DNA from: WJLC01 sp964600865
Lineage (GTDB): Archaea; Nanobdellota; Nanobdellia; Pacearchaeales; GW2011-AR1
NCBI GenBank assembly: GCA_964600865.1
Contig: CAZRJP010000029.1
Coordinates: forward strand, 1-6,987
Length of the DNA: 6,987 nucleotides
Direction of reading: 5' to 3'
The position numbers were made by a program, and so were the translations under genes. Positions 1 to 3,275 of the stretch are shown here, in pieces. The stretch's first letter is position 1. Each line of letters opens with the position of its first letter. Under the pieces are notes generated by a model. The model saw nothing but the letters and a program-made list of their open reading frames with translations, was not told where the DNA came from and searched no databases.

Positions 1-53
1 TGTGATAATCCGACCATCTCCGCAACCTGTTGCTGTGTTAATTCCGCCTTCAA
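1..53 (-). CDS. Partial HTH/methyltransferase-fragment ORF, cut by window edge
   Basis: This is the first part of an array ORF running off the left edge. It starts at the TTG on 53-51 and reads MKAELTQQQVAEMVG, identical to the ORFs starting at 292, 6683 and 6922. If the molecule is circular, it is the beginning of the ORF at 6447-6683 seen a second time. Its start overlaps the stop of the ORF at 50-292 through the four bases TTGA. Confidence 0.5.
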   Translation of the reverse strand, partial: MKAELTQQQVAEMVGLS

Positions 54-292
54 ATTCTAATCATAGTGGATGTGTAATAATAAAGTAAGTTCTCAACAAA
101 TACTTGTGGAATGTTTCCAAAGTGTGAAACTTTATTGTCTTTGGTAGAATTCCATAAATTGTATAGAAAGGGTTGGAAATTGAGAGTTTTATCATATTCT
201 GCATTTTTGCAGTTTGTGATAATATCATTAATTTGTGGTTGTGATAATCCGACCATCTCCGCAACCTGTTGCTGTGTTAATTCCGCCTTCAA
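50..292 (-). CDS. HTH plus truncated DNA methyltransferase-like protein (array ORF, 80 aa)
   Basis: Residues 4-25 (ELTQQQVAEMVGLSQPQI) form a helix-turn-helix of the ParB/sigma-like type. Residues 41-73 (PFLYNLWNS, then HFGNIPQVFVENLLYYYT) match, from my memory of the family, the segment just upstream of the SAM-binding DPFAGGGT motif in a group of DNA N4/N6-adenine/cytosine methyltransferases with an HTH before the catalytic domain. The SAM motif and catalytic DPPY-type motif are absent, because the frame runs into the border repeat and ends STMIRI. It cannot methylate alone; it could bind DNA or a partner, or be a relic. TTG is the only possible start near the border, since an in-frame TAG lies two codons upstream. 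Its start overlaps the stop of the preceding ORF (TTGA). Identical to 6680-6922. Confidence 0.6.
   Translation of the reverse strand: MKAELTQQQVAEMVGLSQPQINDIITNCKNAEYDKTLNFQPFLYNLWNSTKDNKVSHFGNIPQVFVENLLYYYTSTMIRI
56..71. repeat. 16-bp module border repeat, copy 1
   Basis: TCTAATCATAGTGGAT. It lies between the partial module at the window start and the first full module, and is identical to the copies at 295, 546, 6477, 6686 and 6925. Confidence 0.85.
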
Positions 293-543
293 ATTCTAAT
301 CATAGTGGATGTGTAATAATAAAGTAAGTTCTCAACAAATACTTGTGGAATGTTTCCGAAATGGCTTACCTTATTGTCTTTGGAAGAATTCCAGAGATTA
401 TAGAGAAATGGTGTGAAATCGAGAGTTTTATGGAATTCTGCACTTTTGCAGTTTTCCATATTTTTCTTAATTATATCAGAAATAATACTTTGGTCATATC
501 CAACAATTTCAGCAACCTGTTGCTGTGTCATCTCTGCCTTCAA
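289..543 (-). CDS. Diverged HTH plus truncated DNA methyltransferase-like protein (array ORF, 84 aa)
   Basis: This is a homologue of the ORF at 50-292, with four extra residues after the HTH (near KKNMEN) and a changed recognition-helix region (YDQSIISDI in place of LSQPQINDI). The segment from PFLYNLWNS to HFGNIPQ differs by only one residue (T to S) although about nine codons differ silently. This is the mark of past selection on the protein. From GGAAACATT to the stop, the DNA is identical to the other copies. It also stops before the SAM-binding motif of the methyltransferase family. It is the first ORF of the minus-strand series and probably follows the weak TATA-like box near 563. TTG start; the stop overlaps the next TTG. 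Confidence 0.6.
   Translation of the reverse strand: MKAEMTQQQVAEIVGYDQSIISDIIKKNMENCKSAEFHKTLDFTPFLYNLWNSSKDNKVSHFGNIPQVFVENLLYYYTSTMIRI
295..310. repeat. 16-bp module border repeat, copy 2
   Basis: TCTAATCATAGTGGAT between the 239-bp and 251-bp modules, exactly 239 bases after copy 1. Confidence 0.85.
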
Positions 544-545
544 AT

Positions 546-561
546 TCTAATCATAGTGGAT
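546..561. repeat. 16-bp border repeat, outer left edge of array
   Basis: TCTAATCATAGTGGAT, 251 bases after copy 2. Array homology ends at its last base: copies inside the array continue GTGTAATAAT, whereas here the unrelated ATAATGTCAT follows. Together with the copy at 6477-6492 it brackets the array like an attachment-site pair, or like the sites flanking integrated cassettes. Confidence 0.85.
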
Positions 562-570
562 ATAATGTCA
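556..570 (-). promoter_or_regulatory. Possible promoter of the array ORFs
   Basis: Read on the minus strand, TGACATTATATCCAC carries a TATA-like ATTATAT centred near 563, about 20 bases before the TTG at 543. That spacing is a little short for an archaeal TATA box, and no clear BRE is visible, so this is tentative. If used, the mRNA would be nearly leaderless, or would begin with the border's 4-codon ATG ATT AGA ATT TGA. Confidence 0.3.
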
Positions 571-728
571 TACATGGCTTCTTGCTGGGCAAAATAATAA
601 AGAAAATCCTGAAGAGGTTAAGACGAGGCTATGCTGATACTATTGATTATTACAACCAGGAAAATGATAAAATGTGATAAAATTGTCACACATCTGTTTC
701 ATTAAGCCAGGTTGTTGAAAAAACCTTG
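562..728. other. Non-coding or decayed stretch between array and micro-gene
   Basis: No convincing gene is present. Two short open stretches in different plus frames (about 566-634 and 612-675) read as plausible protein without a start codon and would join only with a frameshift, so a decayed gene remnant is possible but not demonstrated. The stretch contains the imperfect TGTGA/TCACA palindrome at 673-690. It could hold part of the replication origin, but no iterons are apparent. Confidence 0.4.
673..690. promoter_or_regulatory. Imperfect palindrome, possible operator
   Basis: TGTGATAAAATTGTCACA has 8-base arms with one mismatch around a central AA. A dimeric HTH or RHH protein could bind here, but the sequence alone does not say which. 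The half-site TGTGATAA also occurs inside the array modules (starting at 1, 215 and 240), where it is part of coding sequence. Confidence 0.3.
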
Positions 729-857
729 TCATCCCCATAAATATTCTATACTTATACGATAATGTTCTTTGTTAAAATCTTTGCTTAAATAGATTATTAC
801 AGCTATTAAAACAGCAGATATTAAAATTTTATAAATTGTTTTCATATTAAAAAACAT
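729..857 (-). CDS. Possible one-helix membrane micro-protein (42 aa)
   Basis: This short ORF begins MFFNMKTIYK and continues ILISAVLIAVIIYL, an unbroken hydrophobic segment of about 14-16 residues with a lysine on each side. It then ends in a charged tail (SKDFNKEHYRISIEYLWG). This is the pattern of a single-span membrane protein with a short N-terminus. A second start at residue 5 (ATG at 845) is possible. The ORF is divergent from the integrase, and its ATG abuts the 12-bp inverted repeat at 857-896, so both genes could share an operator. I do not recognise a family. AT-rich sequence can produce hydrophobic ORFs by chance, so this is a candidate only. Confidence 0.4.
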   Translation of the reverse strand: MFFNMKTIYKILISAVLIAVIIYLSKDFNKEHYRISIEYLWG

Positions 858-896
858 GGTTATACTCTATTTTTTTTCAATACAAGAGTATAACCA
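857..896. promoter_or_regulatory. 12-bp inverted repeat (operator or hairpin)
   Basis: TGGTTATACTCT (857-868) and AGAGTATAACCA (885-896) are perfect inverted arms separated by 16 T-rich bases. The repeat lies between the divergent micro-gene and the integrase. It could be an operator for a dimeric repressor (the RHH protein at 6029 is a candidate), a hairpin in RNA, or part of a replication origin. The outer half GGTTATA recurs near the integrase promoter. Confidence 0.55.
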
Positions 897-918
897 AAAC
901 TTTAGTCCCCGCAGCCGA

Positions 919-938
919 GTTATAAGTATTGGTTATAA
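919..938 (+). repeat. GTTATAA direct repeat near integrase promoter
   Basis: GTTATAA at 919-925 is repeated at 932-938 (12-13 base spacing, about one helical turn). The same core is present in both arms of the inverted repeat at 857-896. Four GTTATA cores within 80 bases suggest a regulator-binding cluster just upstream of the integrase BRE/TATA. Confidence 0.4.
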
Positions 939-940
939 TC

Positions 941-960
941 CCGAAACATTTATATATATG
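941..960 (+). promoter_or_regulatory. Archaeal BRE/TATA promoter of the integrase gene
   Basis: CCGAAACA (BRE-like) is followed by TTTATATATA at 949-958. Transcription would start about 25 bases on, near 978, leaving a short leader that carries the ribosome-binding site at 983-988. This is the clearest archaeal promoter in the window. Confidence 0.7.
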
Positions 961-982
961 AAAGAAATCTCTTTTTTCAATA

Positions 983-988
983 GGAGGT
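983..988 (+). promoter_or_regulatory. Shine-Dalgarno site for the integrase
   Basis: GGAGGT matches the anti-SD sequence of 16S rRNA. The gap to ATG 1003 is 14 bases, longer than usual. No nearer start codon is present, so ATG 1003 is kept. Confidence 0.65.
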
Positions 989-1002
989 AAAAACAAAAAA
1001 AA

Positions 1003-2205
1003 ATGCCAATTGTGAATTATGAATTAAGAGCAAAACAAGCCGAGGATTTTTTTTTTAAAAACAAAAAGATATCTCAAAAAAATAAAAAAAAAATCAGGAG
1101 ATTCTTAAACCAGTATAAAGTCGGGCCAGCAAGAAAAAACATATTTTTTAAGCATATTGTATTTTTATTAGAAAAAAGCAACGATATTAAAAGAGATATG
1201 TATAAAAGGGACAAAATAAACACAATCTTTAAAGATATTTATGACAAAAAAGGAAAAGGATATTATTCTACCATTGTTAATGTTAGTTTAAGGTTTGTGA
1301 GATGGCTTAATGAGGGGGAAAGACCAAAAGGATTTACAGATATTAAAAATGTTTCAAAGAAACAGCAGAGGAGAAAACTAACTCCAAAAGATATGGTTAC
1401 CTGGAAAGATGGTTTAATGTTAAGCAAACAAACAAATTCTATACAGATTAAAGCTGCATTATTAACGCAATTAGATGGGGGTTTCAGACCATCTGAATTT
1501 ATTGATTTAAAATACGGCGATGTTGAAATAAAAAAAGAATTTATGCAGGTTGATTTAAGCGAAACAAAAACAGGAGAGCAAAGATTTGTGTTATTATGGA
1601 GATGTAATCCTTATTTAATGAGATGGTTGGATGAACACCCAACAAAAAAAAAAACAGATCCTTTATGGATTGAGGAATTTAGCTTAAAAAGCAACAAAAA
1701 AAAAAAAGGAATAAGCAAATACAATTATTTTGCATTAGCCAAAAGGATAAGAGGGCTGGGAGCCAAAATTAATTTTGAAAAACCGCTTGACTTTTATAAT
1801 TTAAGGCATTCCAGCTGCTATCTGGATAAGATTAACAACATACCAATAGAAGAAGCTGCAAAAAGGCATGGGCATTCAACAGATTATTTTACCAACGTTT
1901 ATGGCAGGTTATCAAGCGATGATAGCATAAAAAGATTAAGTTTAAGCATGGGGTTAACGGAAGAAAAAAAAAAAAGAGAGCTTAATCAAATTTGTTTTAG
2001 ATGTGAATTTGTTAATGAGCCGAATAAAAAAATATGTTATAGGTGCCGTGCTCCTTTGAACATAAAGGAAGCCATGCAAGAAGATAAAAGCAAAGAGTTA
2101 AAGATTGACAAATTAGAGAAACAGATGGCTCAACTACTAGCAAATCAAACAAAAACAGAAGATTTGATAAAAGCAATTGCCTTAAAAAAAGCTGAAGGAA
2201 AATGA
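1003..2205 (+). CDS. Tyrosine recombinase/integrase with C-terminal zinc ribbon
   Basis: 400 aa. Residues 1-115 form a helical, lysine-rich SAM-like core-binding domain. The catalytic domain spans about 125-310 with the expected residues: R162 (in GGFRPSEF), K189 (SETKTGE), R268 in the YNLRHS box, H291 (RHGHS) and the nucleophile Y300 (TNVYGRLS). The first histidine of the usual HxxR box is Y265. After the catalytic domain comes a zinc ribbon, C331/C334 and C345/C348, then a charged coiled-coil-like tail (about 355-395). This layout is familiar from archaeal plasmid and virus integrases. It would cut and rejoin DNA at an att site, and the 16-bp array border is a candidate substrate. Five homopolymer runs of 10-12 A or T interrupt the gene without breaking the frame. 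It is cotranscribed with the next gene (ATGA overlap). Confidence 0.92.
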   Translation: MPIVNYELRAKQAEDFFFKNKKISQKNKKKIRRFLNQYKVGPARKNIFFKHIVFLLEKSNDIKRDMYKRDKINTIFKDIYDKKGKGYYSTIVNVSLRFVRWLNEGERPKGFTDIKNVSKKQQRRKLTPKDMVTWKDGLMLSKQTNSIQIKAALLTQLDGGFRPSEFIDLKYGDVEIKKEFMQVDLSETKTGEQRFVLLWRCNPYLMRWLDEHPTKKKTDPLWIEEFSLKSNKKKKGISKYNYFALAKRIRGLGAKINFEKPLDFYNLRHSSCYLDKINNIPIEEAAKRHGHSTDYFTNVYGRLSSDDSIKRLSLSMGLTEEKKKRELNQICFRCEFVNEPNKKICYRCRAPLNIKEAMQEDKSKELKIDKLEKQMAQLLANQTKTEDLIKAIALKKAEGK

Positions 2206-2753
2206 AGAAAATAGCAGAGAACTCAAAATTTGTAATCCATACATTATTGCATATTATAGAACATAAAGGCATGGATGATCTACATAGGGCAAGGATTGAA
2301 CATTACGAAAGGGAAACAAGGATTAAAGATACTGATGTTAATTTTAGAACTTATGAACAAAAGAAAGAGTGGAGTAAAAGGCATAACAATAAGGATTTAT
2401 GGTTATTTGCAGCTAAACTTTTTTTAAGTTATGGCTGGATTGAGTGGAAGAATGAAACAAACAGATACGAATTAATTACAGACAGATTTGGAAAGGGTGG
2501 CGAATTATTAAAAACACCTCAATTTAGAAAAATAGTAAAGGAAAATCCAAAATTATTATATGATCTTTTTCTTAAACACCTCAAACCAAGAGCAAAGATA
2601 GAAGAAAATAAAGATTTTAAAGATATATTTAACGCTCTTGAATTCTTGAAAGAAGATGCTAATTTTTTTTTAAGAAATAAAGACAAAATGCCAGAGCAAG
2701 ATAGAAAACTATTAGAAGAAGTTGAAAAAAAAATTAAAAAGGACTATTTCTAA
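2202..2753 (+). CDS. Unknown 183-aa charged protein, coupled to the integrase
   Basis: The start ATG overlaps the integrase TGA (ATGA), so the two are almost certainly translated together. I do not recognise a family. The protein is soluble, with no signal or membrane segment. Residues about 63-100 (LWLFAAKLFLSYGWIEW, then NRYELITDRFGKGGELL) could be a helix followed by a winged-helix-type hairpin. Residues 105-183 are helical and rich in K and E. Position directly after int suggests a role as recombination directionality factor, partition or DNA-binding accessory protein, but this is inference from context alone. Confidence 0.75.
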   Translation: MKKIAENSKFVIHTLLHIIEHKGMDDLHRARIEHYERETRIKDTDVNFRTYEQKKEWSKRHNNKDLWLFAAKLFLSYGWIEWKNETNRYELITDRFGKGGELLKTPQFRKIVKENPKLLYDLFLKHLKPRAKIEENKDFKDIFNALEFLKEDANFFLRNKDKMPEQDRKLLEEVEKKIKKDYF

Positions 2754-2767
2754 GTGATAAATTTACA

Positions 2768-2773
2768 TTTTTT
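2768..2773 (+). terminator. Weak T-run after the integrase operon
   Basis: A run of six T lies 14 bases after the stop at 2753, inside an AT-rich spacer. Archaeal transcription can stop at such U-tracts without a hairpin. The support is position only. Confidence 0.3.
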
Positions 2774-2783
2774 ACGACAAAAA

Positions 2784-2793
2784 CATATATAAC
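2784..2793 (+). promoter_or_regulatory. TATA box of a leaderless transcript
   Basis: CATATATAAC is centred near 2788, 26 bases before the ATG at 2814. That is where an archaeal transcript would begin, so the mRNA is probably leaderless and the start is 2814 rather than the in-frame ATG at 2799, which lies upstream of the likely transcription start. Confidence 0.6.
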
Positions 2794-2813
2794 AATAAAT
2801 GTTTTTATGCATT

Positions 2814-3074
2814 ATGAAAATTCAAATAGACAAAAAATATTCAATTATCGGTGATATTCATCAATGGATTCTAATTAAGAGAATGCCGACTAAAAACTTA
2901 CAAATTGGTTTTTTTTCTGAATTAGGAAGTTTGTTGAAATATTATGTAGATATGCGTTGCAGGAGTAGTAAAAACATTTCTACCGTTCGAGAGCTCATAG
3001 ATTATCAAAAGTCTTTGGCAGAAAGCCTAAACCGAGCCCTAGCACCATTAAAAATAGAGGTTTTAACAAAATGA
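2814..3074 (+). CDS. Small protein resembling phage/plasmid DUF5405-type proteins (86 aa)
   Basis: It reads MKIQIDKKYSIIGDIHQWIL at the N-terminus, predicted as a strand-turn-strand. A helical half follows, with STVRELIDYQKSLAESLNRAL near the end. The order (MKIxID.KY.I..D..., then a block of aromatic and hydrophobic residues, then a helix with ELI) resembles small proteins frequent in phages and archaeal plasmids and sometimes labelled DUF5405. I make that link from memory and hold it loosely; no biochemical role is known to me. The start at 2814 is chosen from the TATA spacing. It overlaps the next gene by ATGA. Confidence 0.65.
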   Translation: MKIQIDKKYSIIGDIHQWILIKRMPTKNLQIGFFSELGSLLKYYVDMRCRSSKNISTVRELIDYQKSLAESLNRALAPLKIEVLTK

Positions 3075-3226
3075 CACCAGAACAATTAGCGGATACCTAC
3101 TCATTAGAAATTTTGATGTCGGCTTTGAAAAAAAAAGAAGCGGCTCTTCATTGTGAGTTAATAAAAACAAAATTATCAAAATTCGGAGGTGAAAAAAAAA
3201 GAAAAGAAAAGAAAATCATTAATTAG
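3071..3226 (+). CDS. Unknown 51-aa basic protein
   Basis: It starts at the ATG that overlaps the preceding TGA (ATGA), with GAGGT at 3057-3061 nine bases upstream as ribosome-binding site, so translation is well supported despite the size. Sequence: MTPEQLADTYSLEILMSALK, then a helix with KKEAALHCELIKTKL, then a lysine-rich tail (EKKRKEKKIIN). It is probably a single helical hairpin with a basic tail that could touch nucleic acid. No family is recognised. Its last codons form one arm of the A/T-rich hairpin at 3196-3258. Confidence 0.6.
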   Translation: MTPEQLADTYSLEILMSALKKKEAALHCELIKTKLSKFGGEKKRKEKKIIN

Positions 3227-3258
3227 TTGCGATAAAAATGGTTTTTTCTTTTCTTTTT
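3196..3258 (+). terminator. Purine/pyrimidine hairpin and T-rich terminator
   Basis: AAAAAGAAAAGAAAA (3196-3210) and TTTTCTTTTCTTTTT (3244-3258) are perfect 15-base inverted arms with a 33-base loop that includes the stop of the 51-aa gene. The T-rich second arm, followed by a further run of seven T (3262-3268), is a typical archaeal termination signal. As both arms are low-complexity, the pairing may be partly fortuitous. Confidence 0.5.
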
Positions 3259-3275
3259 AAATTTTTTTATATTCG

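Larger units (their letters stand above)
1..357. repeat. Terminal direct repeat, left copy (circular overlap)
   Basis: This stretch is identical to the last 357 bases of the window (6631-6987) at a constant offset of 6,630. It contains the end of one array module, one whole 239-bp module and the start of a third. It most likely reflects a circular molecule read past its own start. Because it lies within a tandem array, an assembly artefact of the array itself is the alternative. Confidence 0.9.
1..561. repeat. Tandem module array, left part
   Basis: The array comprises a partial module (1-55), a 239-bp module (56-294) and a diverged 251-bp module (295-545), ending with a last border repeat at 546-561. 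Each module is a 16-bp border plus a body carrying one small minus-strand ORF. The 251-bp module differs by a 12-base insertion and many substitutions over most of its body. It is base-identical to its neighbour from the border through position 357. All module lengths seen (209, 239, 251) leave remainder 2 on division by 3, so every ORF ends in the same phase relative to the next start. Confidence 0.9.

Noticed and set aside
111..299. Plus-strand ORF of 62 aa in the module (also at 6487 and 6741)
   Set aside because: It is a shadow of the minus-strand array ORF. Its sequence is not kept in the diverged module, whereas the minus-strand frame is conserved by silent changes.
1..561. CRISPR array
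   Set aside because: The repeated unit is 209-251 bp, with the variable part homologous between modules rather than unique spacers. The 16-bp border is too short and not palindromic, and no cas gene is present.
343..597. Plus-strand ORF of 84 aa across the diverged module
   Set aside because: Antisense shadow of the ORF at 289-543 that runs on into non-coding sequence; it has no family resemblance.
566..690. Frameshifted gene remnant (open stretches joined by a frameshift)
   Set aside because: Each piece is only about 20-25 codons with no start or recognisable motif; chance openness cannot be excluded.
900..940. Complete tRNA gene
   Set aside because: GGTTATAATCC resembles a T-loop, but the acceptor, D and anticodon arms cannot be folded around it.
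2012..2272. Minus-strand hydrophobic ORF, apparently a membrane protein
   Set aside because: It lies antisense to the integrase end and the start of the next gene. The hydrophobicity arises from reading lysine-rich codons in reverse.
2799..2813. Upstream start MFLCI for the 86-aa gene
   Set aside because: It lies only about 11 bases after the TATA box centre, upstream of the expected transcript start; the ATG at 2814 is at the right distance.
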